Source: an uncultured Collinsella sp.
GTDB taxonomy: Bacteria; Actinomycetota; Coriobacteriia; Coriobacteriales; Coriobacteriaceae
Reading direction: 5' to 3'
Length of the DNA stretch: 64,000 nt
NCBI GenBank assembly: GCA_900758475.1
Contig: CAAERQ010000021.1
Coordinates: 106,095-170,094 of the forward strand
Position 1 is the stretch's first letter. The number at the start of each line of letters is the position of its first letter. Below the pieces are notes generated by a model that was not told the origin of the DNA, ran no database searches, and worked only from the letters and a program-made list of their open reading frames with translations. Positions 33,035 through 41,509 of the stretch are shown here, piece after piece. A program made the translations under genes and the position numbers.

Positions 33035-35017
33035 ATGACCGATAGCATGCAGCAGATGGCGCTCGACACGCTCGGCGCCTATTTTGGCTACACCTCGTTT
33101 CGCCCGGGGCAGGACCGCATGGTGGATGCGATTCTTGCTGGCCGCGATGCGCTCGGCGTTATGCCCACAGGCGCCGGCAAGTCTATCTGCTACCAGGTGC
33201 CCGCGCTCATGCTGCCCGGCATCACCTTTGTGGTGAGCCCGTTGCTGTCGCTTATGGAGGACCAGACCCGTGCGTTGCTCGCGGCGGGTGCGCGGCCCAG
33301 CTATCTCAACTCCAGCCTTACGCCGGCTCAGCAAAATACCGTGCTCAAGCGGGCGCGCGAGGGCCGCTATCAGCTTATGTATGTGGCACCCGAGCGTCTG
33401 CTCGAGCCGCGCTTTTTAGCCTTTGCGCAGGAAGCCGCGGCGGACGGTGGCATTGGCGTGCCGCTCGTGGCCATTGACGAGGCCCACTGCGTGAGCCAGT
33501 GGGGCCAGGATTTTCGTCCCGCCTACCTGCAGATTCGTGAGTTTATCGATTCGCTGCCGCGGCGCCCGATCGTGGCGGCGTTTACCGCCACGGCGACCGA
33601 GCGCGTGCGCGCGGACATTCAGCAGATGCTCGGCCTGCAAAACCCCGCGACGGTGGTGACGGGCTTCGATCGCAAGAACCTCTACTTTGGTTGCGAGGAG
33701 ATGGGCGACAAGGCCAAGACTGCCTGGGTGCGCGACTACGTGATTGCGCATTCGAGCGAGAGCGGCATCGTGTATTGCTCGACTCGCAAGACGGTCGATG
33801 CGCTGGCGGGCGAGCTTGCCGAGGCGCTGGGACCCAGCGGCATTCGCGTGGGCCGTTACCATGCCGGCATGGGCAACGACGCCCGCCGCCAGAGCCAGCG
33901 TGCCTTTATCGACGACGACATTCAGGTGATGGTTGCCACCAACGCCTTTGGCATGGGCATCGACAAGCCCAACGTGCGCTACGTGATCCACAACAACGTG
34001 CCCGAGAGCATCGAGGCATACTACCAAGAGGCGGGCCGCGCTGGCCGCGATGGCGATCCGGCCAGCTGTTACTTGCTGTGGAACGGCAACGATTTTCGCA
34101 TGCGCCGCTTTTTGATCGACCGCGGCGATGCTGCCGATGAGGCACTCGACGAAGAGCAGCGCGCGTGGGCGCTCCAGAACCGTTATCGCCTGCTCAGCCA
34201 GATGGAGGGCTACTGTAATACCACCGGCTGTCTGCGCGAATACATGCTGCGCTACTTTGGCGATGAGGCCGCGGCCGAGCATGCTGCTGCGGCTGGTGCG
34301 GGCGCCACCGCCACGGACGACGCCGAGGGCTGCGGCAACTGCAGCAACTGCCTCACACAGTTCGAGGTCGAGGACGTCACCGATATGGCTCGCGCCGCTG
34401 TGCGCTATGTGGCCACGCGTCCCATGCGCTTTGGCAAGTCGCTGATCGCCGATGTGCTCCACGGCGGCAACACCGAGCGCATTCGCCAGATGCATCTGGA
34501 CGAGGACCGCGGCTACGGTGAGCTGCCGAGTGAATCGGTCGGGCGCATCAAGGACATCATCGGCCAGCTGTGCGGCCGCGGTTATTTGGCCACTTCGCAG
34601 GGGCAATACCCGGTCGTGGGGCTGGGCCCGCGTGCCGCCGAGGTCGAGGATGAGGCGTTTGCCTTTACCGTTAAGCGTCGCGCGTCCAAGCGCAAGGCCT
34701 CGGCCCGCGCCCGCCGCGCCGTCGATCTGCTGCGCGAGGAGGCCGAGCTGGATCAGCGCCCGCGCGTGGGCGACGATGCCGAGCTGTTCGAGCGCCTGCG
34801 TGCCCTCCGCAAGGAGATTTCGACCGAGCTGGAGATGGCGCCGTACATGGTCTTTTCCGACAAGGCCCTGCGCGGCCTGTGCCGCCTGCGCCCGCAGACG
34901 CGCGACGAGCTGATCCAGGTCAACGGCATTGGCGAGAAAAAGGCCGACGCCTTTGGCGAGCAGTTTATGGCGGCAATTGAAGAGTTTGAGTCCGAGCATG
35001 CGCGGGATGGAGCGTAA
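33035..35017 (+). CDS. recQ: ATP-dependent DNA helicase RecQ
   Basis: A 660-residue RecQ helicase. In order there are Walker A MPTGAGKS (about 45-52), the DEAH box (about 148), the second RecA lobe with GRAGRDG, the RecQ zinc site (a CNTTGC-type pair and CGNCSNC), the winged-helix RQC region, and a C-terminal HRDC domain (about 580-650). It unwinds forks and recombination intermediates 3' to 5'. Start 33035 follows TTAGGAAA. The GntR-3 gene begins 2 nt after its stop, so these two are likely co-translated. Confidence 0.95.
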   Translation: MTDSMQQMALDTLGAYFGYTSFRPGQDRMVDAILAGRDALGVMPTGAGKSICYQVPALMLPGITFVVSPLLSLMEDQTRALLAAGARPSYLNSSLTPAQQNTVLKRAREGRYQLMYVAPERLLEPRFLAFAQEAAADGGIGVPLVAIDEAHCVSQWGQDFRPAYLQIREFIDSLPRRPIVAAFTATATERVRADIQQMLGLQNPATVVTGFDRKNLYFGCEEMGDKAKTAWVRDYVIAHSSESGIVYCSTRKTVDALAGELAEALGPSGIRVGRYHAGMGNDARRQSQRAFIDDDIQVMVATNAFGMGIDKPNVRYVIHNNVPESIEAYYQEAGRAGRDGDPASCYLLWNGNDFRMRRFLIDRGDAADEALDEEQRAWALQNRYRLLSQMEGYCNTTGCLREYMLRYFGDEAAAEHAAAAGAGATATDDAEGCGNCSNCLTQFEVEDVTDMARAAVRYVATRPMRFGKSLIADVLHGGNTERIRQMHLDEDRGYGELPSESVGRIKDIIGQLCGRGYLATSQGQYPVVGLGPRAAEVEDEAFAFTVKRRASKRKASARARRAVDLLREEAELDQRPRVGDDAELFERLRALRKEISTELEMAPYMVFSDKALRGLCRLRPQTRDELIQVNGIGEKKADAFGEQFMAAIEEFESEHARDGA

Positions 35018-35019
35018 CG

Positions 35020-35775
35020 ATGGTAGCCGATAGCAAGACCGACCGTACTGACGTGTCCGCCGTACCGCTGTACCAGCAGGTCATGGACGACCTAAAGGGC
35101 GAGATCGCGCGCGGTGTGTACCCTGCCGGCTCGCGCATTCCTTCCGAGATGGAGCTCGCGAAGTCCTATGGCGTGGGACGCGTCACCGTGCGTCGCGCCA
35201 TCGAGGAGCTGTCGCGTGCGGGGTATCTCAACCGCCAGCAGGGGAGGGGCACCTTTGTGTGTGCGCCCAAGCTCAAGCGCAAGATTCGCCAGAAGGGTGA
35301 CGTCCAGAGCTTTTCCGAGGGCTGCGCTGCTAATGATATGGTGGCCGGAGCACGCCTGGTGTCGCGCACGGTGGTTGCGGCGACGCGCGAGGACGCGGCG
35401 TTTTTTGGGGTGGAGCCCGGCTGCGAACTCATCGTTGTCGAGCGCGTGCGCACGGCAGATAGCGTGTCCGTCATGCTCGAGAACAACGCCTTTGTGCTGG
35501 CCGACCATCCCTATCTGCAGACGCTTGCTGACAAGGACCTCACGGACAATTCCATCTTTGCACTCGTTGCCGAGCATTCGGGCCGCTCGCCGCTCAAGTC
35601 CGACCCCTGTACTGTGGAGATTGCGCTTGCCGATGCTCAGTCGGCCTCGCTGTTGGAGGTGCCGGTCGGCGAGCCGCTCTTCTATATGGAGGCATACTTT
35701 ACCGATGAGGACGAGCGGCCCCTGCTGCTCGGACGCCAAAAGATCGTGGGCTCGCGCTACGTGTTCGACATCTAA
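35020..35775 (+). CDS. GntR/UTRA transcriptional regulator 3
   Basis: A 251-residue HutC-type regulator. The winged helix covers 14-85 (SRIPSEMELAKSYGVGRVTV, wing RQQGRGTFV) and UTRA about 105-248. It starts 2 nt after recQ and is followed by the SIS-3 gene. The 144-bp gap to SIS-3 carries two copies of ATAGRACAAYATAGAAC, the probable binding sites, so it most likely controls SIS-3. It closely resembles GntR-2 in the wing and UTRA end (GSRYV), suggesting duplication. Confidence 0.88.
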   Translation: MVADSKTDRTDVSAVPLYQQVMDDLKGEIARGVYPAGSRIPSEMELAKSYGVGRVTVRRAIEELSRAGYLNRQQGRGTFVCAPKLKRKIRQKGDVQSFSEGCAANDMVAGARLVSRTVVAATREDAAFFGVEPGCELIVVERVRTADSVSVMLENNAFVLADHPYLQTLADKDLTDNSIFALVAEHSGRSPLKSDPCTVEIALADAQSASLLEVPVGEPLFYMEAYFTDEDERPLLLGRQKIVGSRYVFDI

Positions 35776-35784
35776 CGTCCACAG

Positions 35785-35863
35785 ATAGAACAATATAGAA
35801 CAAGTTTGGTGAAATGACTTCACGGGCGTCGTCATGCGTGCTATAAATAGGACAACATAGAAC
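35785..35863. promoter_or_regulatory. Two operator copies before SIS-3
   Basis: ATAGAACAATATAGAAC (35785-35801) and ATAGGACAACATAGAAC (35847-35863) differ at two positions. Each is a direct repeat of ATAGRAC with a 3-nt spacer. The 62-bp distance between copies is close to six helical turns, which favours looping or cooperative binding. Confidence 0.65.
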
Positions 35864-35919
35864 GACCGCAGGTACGAGCTGACGTCGTTCAAAACCGCCA
35901 CACAAGGAGGAGCATCACC

Positions 35920-36888
35920 ATGAACGCACACGATCTGATTCAGGAAATTATCGAGCGCAAGGGCAAGATTGAGAATGTCTTTTGGATCGCCTGCGGCGGT
36001 TCGATGATCGACCTGATGCCGGCCAACGAGCTGCTCAAGCGCGAGGCAACCACGTTTACCTCGACGGTCTACACGGCACGCGAGTTTTGCCTGATGGCCC
36101 CCAAGAGCCTTGGCGAGAAGTCGCTCGTCATCGCCTGCAGCCATAGCGGCAATACGCAGGAGGTCGTCGACGGCTGCGAGATGGCGCTGGCCGCCGGCGC
36201 CGAGGTCGTGGCCATGACCGACTGCGAGGGCTCCAAGATCGATAACGGCAAGTGGACCACCTGGGTCTATCCGTGGGGCGAAGGCGTGCCGCAGGCCGAG
36301 GTACCGCAGGGCATCGGCGCTCTGATCGCCGCCGAACTGCTTGACCAGCAGGAGGGTTACGAGGCGCTTGCCGACATGTACGCCGGCCTCAAGCAGATGG
36401 ATGCGCTGCTGCCCGCTGCCCGCGAGAAGGTCAACGCCGAGCTGGGCGATCGCTTTGCCGAGCTCTGCCAGCAGCACGAGTTCTTCTATATCCTGGGTTC
36501 CGGCCCCAACTTTAGCCAGACCTACGCCATGGCCATCTGCTCGCTCATGGAGATGCAGTGGCAGCACTGCTGCTATATCCACTCCGGCGAGTACTTCCAC
36601 GGCCCGTTCGAAGCCACCGAGCCCGGCGTGTTCTACTTTGTACAGCTCGGATCGGGCGAGTGCCGTCCCATGGAGGAGCGTGCACTTGCGTTCCTCAACA
36701 CGCACACCGATACGGTTATGGTGCTCGATGCGCTCGAGTACGGCGTGGGCGAGGTGCCCGCCAGCGTGCGTTCGTTCCTGGAGCCGATCTTCTTCTATGC
36801 GATGAGCTGCGAGCTGCGCGCCGCCCGCGGCAAGGTGTTCGACCACAGCCCCGAGGTCCGTCGCTACATGGGCATCGAGCAGTACTAG
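35920..36888 (+). CDS. SIS-domain sugar isomerase/deglycase 3 (FrlB-like)
   Basis: A 322-residue double-SIS protein. The first domain shows FWIACGGSMIDLMPAN and CSHSGNTQE, the second GEYFHGPFE with the intact Glu-x-x-His-Gly-Pro motif. It ends RRYMGIEQY. An AAGGAGGAG site precedes the ATG. It has no PTS genes beside it and follows GntR-3, whose operator copies precede it, so its substrate presumably enters through a transporter elsewhere, perhaps one of the two PTS systems here. A bidirectional terminator follows. Confidence 0.8.
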   Translation: MNAHDLIQEIIERKGKIENVFWIACGGSMIDLMPANELLKREATTFTSTVYTAREFCLMAPKSLGEKSLVIACSHSGNTQEVVDGCEMALAAGAEVVAMTDCEGSKIDNGKWTTWVYPWGEGVPQAEVPQGIGALIAAELLDQQEGYEALADMYAGLKQMDALLPAAREKVNAELGDRFAELCQQHEFFYILGSGPNFSQTYAMAICSLMEMQWQHCCYIHSGEYFHGPFEATEPGVFYFVQLGSGECRPMEERALAFLNTHTDTVMVLDALEYGVGEVPASVRSFLEPIFFYAMSCELRAARGKVFDHSPEVRRYMGIEQY

Positions 36889-36941
36889 GCACCGGGAAAA
36901 GTATTCACCTTCGATTCGCAAGGGCACTGCGTGAGTCAAAA

Positions 36942-36979
36942 AAGCGGGCCGCGCCGGGGATTTCCGGCGCGGCCCGCTT
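36942..36979. terminator. Bidirectional terminator between SIS-3 and the dehydrogenase
   Basis: A 16-bp perfect stem (36942-36957 with 36964-36979) has a run of T on the minus strand just after it. It serves the convergent genes on both sides. Confidence 0.85.
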
Positions 36980-37020
36980 GGTATCGCGTTTAGATTCGCG
37001 AGATTGCGGCGATTGACGGT

Positions 37021-37998
37021 CTACTTGCCGACAACGCCTTCGGCGTCCCACCAGTCGAGCTGGGCGATGTTGTCGCGGATGTGCTGGCAGCTCTTGTGGA
37101 AGCCCTCGAGCTCGTGCTCGGACAGGTCCAGTGTGTAGACTTCCTCGACGCCCTCGGCACCGATCACGCACGGCAGGGAGGTAAAGATGCCCTCCTCGCC
37201 ATACTGGCCGGTCATAAGCGTAGAGGCCGAAAGCACGGCGTGCTCGTTGTGCAGCACGGCGGCGCAGACGCGCGCGGCGGAGTTGGCGACGGCGTACTCG
37301 GTGCACTGCTTGCCCTGGTAGGTTACGTAGCCGCCCTTGCGCGCGAGCTCCTCAATCTCCATGTGGTCGAAGGCATACTTGTCGGGGTTCTCGGCCTGAA
37401 GTTCGTTGAGGCTCTTGCCGGCGATGGTCGCGGCCTTAAAGGCAGCCAGCTGGCTAAAGCCGTGCTCGCCGATCATGTAGGCGTCGATGGACTTGGGGCT
37501 CACGCCGACCTTCTTGGAGATCTCGGTGCGCAGGCGGGCGGAGTCCAGGCCGCAGCCCGAGCCGATGATCTTCTTGGGATCGTAGCCGGTCAGGTGCCAC
37601 AGCTCGGTGCACACGACGTCGCAGGGGTTGGAGATGCTCACGAAGATGCCGTCGAAGCCGGCGTCGACGATGCGCTTGGCAAAGGAGCGGGCGGCGTCGG
37701 TGGTAAAGAACAGCTCGCCGTCGCGGTTGCCGGCGGCCAGCGCGACCTTGCCGGCGGCGTTGACGATGACGTCGCAGCAGGCCAGCTCCTCGTAGTGGTC
37801 GTAGCAGTTGACGATCTTGGTGTTGTACGGGACAAACGAAAGGGAGTCGCGCAGGTCCTGGACCTCGGACGTCACCTTGGCCTCGTTGATATCGCACAGG
37901 TACAGCTCGTCGGCAATGCCCTGCATGAGCAGGCTGTTGGCGACATGTGCTCCTACGTGGCCCTGGCCGACCACACCGATCTTACGCGTCTGGTACAT
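37021..37998 (-). CDS. L-lactate / L-2-hydroxyacid dehydrogenase
   Basis: A 325-residue NAD-dependent dehydrogenase of the LDH/malate family. The Rossmann loop GVVGQGHVGAHVA is at the N-terminus, ISNPCDVV in the middle, GCGLDSARLR with the substrate-site Arg, and the catalytic His in GEHGFSQ. True LDHs usually have GEHGDS; the Phe here recalls the L-2-hydroxyisocaproate dehydrogenases, so a wider 2-oxoacid range is possible. ATG 37998 lies 7 nt after AAAGGA; 13 further codons upstream lack a site. It stands alone, divergent from metA. Confidence 0.85.
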   Translation of the reverse strand: MYQTRKIGVVGQGHVGAHVANSLLMQGIADELYLCDINEAKVTSEVQDLRDSLSFVPYNTKIVNCYDHYEELACCDVIVNAAGKVALAAGNRDGELFFTTDAARSFAKRIVDAGFDGIFVSISNPCDVVCTELWHLTGYDPKKIIGSGCGLDSARLRTEISKKVGVSPKSIDAYMIGEHGFSQLAAFKAATIAGKSLNELQAENPDKYAFDHMEIEELARKGGYVTYQGKQCTEYAVANSAARVCAAVLHNEHAVLSASTLMTGQYGEEGIFTSLPCVIGAEGVEEVYTLDLSEHELEGFHKSCQHIRDNIAQLDWWDAEGVVGK

Positions 37999-38209
37999 AT
38001 ATGTATCCTTTCGGCCGAGTTTTTCGCGTCGAACCATTGTAGCGTCCTGCTACCACTTTGCTAGGATAAAGCGCCGCAGATTTTTGGGACATGCCTTAAT
38101 CTCTACTTTTGGGGTGATTTGGGCCGCTGACGGCATCGCTGAGCGATGTGCTCGCGCGGATGGGGCCGCTCGTTGTACCATAGCTGCAACTGACTCGTAA
38201 GGAGCATCC

Positions 38210-39136
38210 ATGCCCATTCGCATCCCCGACGCCCTCCCTGCCGCCGCGCAGCTCGAGAGCGAGAACATCTTTGTCATGACCGAGTACCGCGCGCTGCACC
38301 AGGACATCCGTCCGCTGCGCGTGCTCATCCTCAACCTCATGCCCACCAAGATCGCCACCGAGACGCAAATCATGCGCAAGCTCTCCAACACGCCGCTGCA
38401 GGTGGAGGTGGACCTGCTGCGCACCAAGACGCACGAGGCCACGCACGTAAGCGCCGGCCACCTGGAGACGTTCTACCGTACGTTCGACGACATCCGCGAC
38501 ATCCACTACGACGGCCTGATCATCACGGGCGCGCCGGTGGAGCAGATGCCGTTCGAGGAGGTCGACTACTGGCCCGAACTCTGCCAGATCATGGATTGGT
38601 CCACCACACACGTGCACTCTACGCTGCACATTTGTTGGGGCGCGCAGGCGGGCCTGTATCACCACTACGGTATTCAGAAGCACGACCTGCCGGCAAAGGC
38701 GAGCGGCGTGTTCGAGCATTATCTGGTGAAGCCTCAAAGCCCGCTGGTTCGCGGCTTTGACGACCGTTTCTATGCCGTGCATTCGCGCAACACCGATGTG
38801 CGCCGCGAGGACGTGGAGGCCGAGCCGCAGCTTGAGGTCGTGGCCGTGTCCGACGAGGTGGGCCTGTACATCGTCAAGTCGACCGACAGCCGCCGCTTCT
38901 TTGTCTTTGGCCATCCCGAGTACGATACCGACACGCTGCGTCTGGAGTACGAGCGTGACGTGAAGCGCGGACTCAACCCGGAGGTGCCGGCGCATTACTT
39001 CCCAGGTGACGACCCCACGGCCGAGCCGCGCAACGTCTGGCGCAGCCAGGCTCAGTTGCTCTACACCAACTGGCTCAACTACTACGTCTACCAGACCACG
39101 CCCTACGACCTAGCCCGCGCCGGCGAGGAGCACTAG
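38210..39136 (+). CDS. metA: Homoserine O-acyltransferase (probably acetyltransferase)
   Basis: A 308-residue MetA-family enzyme that activates homoserine for methionine synthesis. The catalytic Cys is in HICWGAQAG (about 142), with His and Glu in FGHPEYD (about 235). Position 111 is Glu (TGAPVE), the residue reported to favour acetyl-CoA over succinyl-CoA in this family, so the product is probably O-acetylhomoserine. TAAGGAG lies 6 nt before the ATG. I looked for a SAM riboswitch in the 210 nt upstream and saw none. It ends in a repeat-derived terminator. Confidence 0.93.
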   Translation: MPIRIPDALPAAAQLESENIFVMTEYRALHQDIRPLRVLILNLMPTKIATETQIMRKLSNTPLQVEVDLLRTKTHEATHVSAGHLETFYRTFDDIRDIHYDGLIITGAPVEQMPFEEVDYWPELCQIMDWSTTHVHSTLHICWGAQAGLYHHYGIQKHDLPAKASGVFEHYLVKPQSPLVRGFDDRFYAVHSRNTDVRREDVEAEPQLEVVAVSDEVGLYIVKSTDSRRFFVFGHPEYDTDTLRLEYERDVKRGLNPEVPAHYFPGDDPTAEPRNVWRSQAQLLYTNWLNYYVYQTTPYDLARAGEEH

Positions 39137-39164
39137 GCTACGGCTGCTGCTGTGCCGGCGGCGT

Positions 39165-39207
39165 GACGAGCGTGGATATCCGGACGGACGAGCGTGGATT
39201 TTCGGAC
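39165..39207. repeat. Two GACGAGCGTGGAT repeats after metA
   Basis: Units 39165-39185 and 39187-39207 read GACGAGCGTGGAT-WTYCGGAC with a 22-bp period. They are followed by a third GAGCGTGGAT within the hairpin at 39219. The same family recurs at 40568-40736 and, inverted, at 49871-49890. Confidence 0.75.
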
Positions 39208-39218
39208 ATTTACAAATC

Positions 39219-39288
39219 GAGCGTGGATAATCTCCCACTTCTGGCTTGAAACTAGGCTCAAAACGGGAGATTATCCACGCTCATTTTT
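39219..39288 (+). terminator. Repeat-derived terminator after metA
   Basis: GAGCGTGGATAATCTCCC (39219-39236) pairs perfectly with 39265-39282 and is followed by ATTTTTT. The loop is 28 nt. The interval 39137-39579 contains no gene beyond these repeats. Confidence 0.7.
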
Positions 39289-39579
39289 TAGGCATGTAGA
39301 TGCCGATGGCTCGGCTAAGCGACGGTGCGTGCAGAGGCAAAGTCGCATTTGGCGTAGTCTTGAATCTCGACGGGTTTTTCTTTCTGATAATCCGATGGAC
39401 CAAGGCCTCAAAATGTGGAGACAGGGACCTCTCGACAACCGCCCTACCTGCAGATATAAGACATCAGCCTAAAACGTCCAAAACCGTCAAGCATTTGGTC
39501 AGCGCCTGGACGGTATTTGGTCAGACTTCGCATGAAACCGTCTGGTACGTTTGCGCCGTTCCAAGATTTGGGAGGCGAC

Positions 39580-40563
39580 ATGGGAAACATGACGGCGAAT
39601 CAAAGGCTTGCAAGTCACATTAAAGCATGCGAACAGCAGATGAGCTGCGTGTACGCGCGCACGGCGGCGGAGGCAAAGCAGATTGAGCGGCGGGCGGAGG
39701 CGGGAAGTCTCGAAGCGGTTATGCCGGGGCTGTATGCGCGTCCGGAATACTGGTCCGAGCTCAAGTTTCGGCAGCGTTATCTGCATCGGGTGCGGGCGCT
39801 TGCGCAAAAGCACCCCGACTGGACATTTTGCTCCTATACGGCGGCTGTTATCTATGGCCTTTCGGTTTCGCATGCCAATTTGACGCACATCCATATCGCC
39901 GCGATGCCGGCCCAATCGACGACGCCGGGCTCTCAGGTCATTCGTCATCGCTATGCTCGTCAAACACGGGCCACCCAGATGGATATCGCCGTAACCGATA
40001 TCGATCAAACGATTACGGATTGCTTGGTCGATGCATCGTTTGTCGAGGGACTGATCATCGCGGATTCGGCGCTCCATGAGCAACTTTTGTCGAAGGAGCA
40101 TCTCGTTGAGACTGTCGACAAGCTTGGCCTGAATCGTCGCGGTGTTGTGACGGCGCGCAGGGTTGCACGATGTGCCGATGGGCTGTCGGAAAGCGGCGGC
40201 GAGTCCAAGGCGCGTGCCCTGATGATCGAGCGCGGCTGGCAGACGCCGGAGTTGCAAGTTGAGCTGTTCGACCCGGTTGAGCCGGGACGACCGTATCGCG
40301 TTGACTACTTGTGGCGTGTGGGCGACCGACTGATTATCGGGGAGTTCGACGGATTCGTTAAAAGCGAGAAAGCGGCGGAGGAGGGTAAGCTTGCGAAGGC
40401 GCAGTTTGATGAGCGTCAGCGCGAGTCGAGGCTTTCGCTGCTTGATAACTGCAAGATCGTGCGCTTGTGCTGGGATGATCTGAGGGACCCGATAAAGCTC
40501 GATCGCAAGCTCAAAGTTGCCGGCGTACCGCGCGTGTGTGCTGAGGCGGTTGCAGAGCGTTGA
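39580..40563 (+). CDS. AbiEi-like N-terminal / DUF559-like nuclease-fold protein
   Basis: A 327-residue protein. The N-terminal 100 residues resemble the winged-helix and linker of AbiEi-type antitoxin proteins (a short helix-turn-helix, then AVMPGLYARPEYW and WTFCSYTAAVIYGL). The C-terminal 100 residues match the DUF559/Vsr-like nuclease fold: RVDYLW, IGEFDGFVK and the closing IVRLCWDDL. The Asp, Glu/Asp and Lys of a PD-(D/E)xK site can be traced. GGGAGG precedes ATG 39580. The gene is bracketed on both sides by the GAGCGTGGAT repeats, suggesting movement or shared regulation. Function in defence is plausible but unproven. Confidence 0.65.
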   Translation: MGNMTANQRLASHIKACEQQMSCVYARTAAEAKQIERRAEAGSLEAVMPGLYARPEYWSELKFRQRYLHRVRALAQKHPDWTFCSYTAAVIYGLSVSHANLTHIHIAAMPAQSTTPGSQVIRHRYARQTRATQMDIAVTDIDQTITDCLVDASFVEGLIIADSALHEQLLSKEHLVETVDKLGLNRRGVVTARRVARCADGLSESGGESKARALMIERGWQTPELQVELFDPVEPGRPYRVDYLWRVGDRLIIGEFDGFVKSEKAAEEGKLAKAQFDERQRESRLSLLDNCKIVRLCWDDLRDPIKLDRKLKVAGVPRVCAEAVAER

Positions 40564-40567
40564 GCCG

Positions 40568-40661
40568 CACGAGCGTGGAAATCCGGACGGACGAGTGTGG
40601 AAATCTGGACGCGCATTGGTTAAGCGTGGATTTTCGGACACACGAGCGTGGATTTTTGGAC
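40568..40661. repeat. Four GAGCGTGGAW repeats after the DUF559-like gene
   Basis: Units at 40568-40588, 40590-40610, 40620-40639 and 40641-40661 match CACGAGCGTGGAWWTYYGGAC with one or two changes each. Confidence 0.75.
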
Positions 40662-40672
40662 GCTTGTTGAAT

Positions 40673-40740
40673 GAGCGTGGATAATCTCCCGTTTTTGGCT
40701 CGTAAGGGGGCTCAAAGTGGGAGATTTTCCACGCTCATCT
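40673..40740. terminator. Second GAGCGTGGATAATCTCCC hairpin
   Basis: GAGCGTGGATAATCTCCC (40673-40690) pairs with 40719-40736 with one mismatch. It is the counterpart of the metA hairpin but has a poorer T tract, and lies between convergent genes. Confidence 0.55.
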
Positions 40741-40762
40741 TGCGGGTGCGATACAGCGGCGA

Positions 40763-41359
40763 TCAGGCGCTGATGATGTGGGGTAGCGGCAGGTCGTGGG
40801 CGTCGGTGGGAACGTGGCCGACACGCTGCTCGTCAAAGGCTATGCCGATGATTTGACATGCGGACGAGAGCATGGGCAGGTAGCGGTCATAGCAGCCGCC
40901 GCCGTAGCCCAGGCGCGCGCCGGCGCGGTCGAATGCTACGAGCGGCACGATGATCATGTCGAGAGCTTCGGCAGGCACGATAGGGAAGCGACCGCTGCCG
41001 ATGTCTGTGGCCGCGAAGGCCCGCGTGGGGTGGGCGATAAACGGCGCCGCGGACGCATCGTCGGCGGCAACTGCCCGCATGCACATGCGCTGGCCACAAG
41101 CTGCGGCGTCTGTTGCCGAGAACATGCACGGATAGGCCACGCGCCAGCCGTGTTTGGCGGCCGCAGCGGCAAACGCGGCTGGGTCGACCTCGGAACCCAT
41201 CGCGGCATAGACGGCAACGGTGTGCGGCGCTGCGGTACCCAAGTGATCCAACAGCTCAACAAGCCGCGCACAGATAACGGCAGACTTCGCGGCCCGCACA
41301 TCCAAATCAAGAGCGTCGCGCCGAGCAATCACCGCCTTCCGCAACTCGGCCTTGTCCAT
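40763..41359 (-). CDS. 5-formyltetrahydrofolate cyclo-ligase
   Basis: A 198-residue enzyme that converts 5-formyl-THF to methenyl-THF with ATP. The N-terminal KAELRKAVIARRDAL start, the IVPLVAFDRAGARLGYGGG strand-loop and CYDRYL phosphate-binding end are diagnostic. AGGAGG lies 5 nt before the start at 41359. The upstream leader carries an inverted copy of the GGGACAG-type element (41378-41425), placed just before the ribosome site as in the HAD gene. Confidence 0.9.
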   Translation of the reverse strand: MDKAELRKAVIARRDALDLDVRAAKSAVICARLVELLDHLGTAAPHTVAVYAAMGSEVDPAAFAAAAAKHGWRVAYPCMFSATDAAACGQRMCMRAVAADDASAAPFIAHPTRAFAATDIGSGRFPIVPAEALDMIIVPLVAFDRAGARLGYGGGCYDRYLPMLSSACQIIGIAFDEQRVGHVPTDAHDLPLPHIISA

Positions 41360-41377
41360 CCCAACCTCCTCTAGCAA

Positions 41378-41425
41378 ACCTACCAAAAAGGGACAGGTTT
41401 ATTTTGGCAGGTTTTATCTGGGCAA
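41378..41425 (-). repeat. 5'-UTR GGGACAG-type element before the cyclo-ligase gene
   Basis: Read on the minus strand, this has the same order as the element at 29853-29897: CAGATAAA, ACCTGCCAAAA, TAAACCTGTCCCT and TTTTTGGTAGGT. It ends 15-20 nt before the cyclo-ligase start codon. Confidence 0.6.
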
Positions 41426-41509
41426 ACACCCAAACCACCACATAAGCCATCGCAAAGGGGCGGTTCATGGACACCTTCGTGGGTTTTGACGAAGAGCGGG
41501 TGTTCGCGG

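Noticed and set aside
38041..38209. SAM or other riboswitch before metA
   Set aside because: No conserved SAM-box core or terminator/antiterminator pair could be found in the 170 nt upstream.
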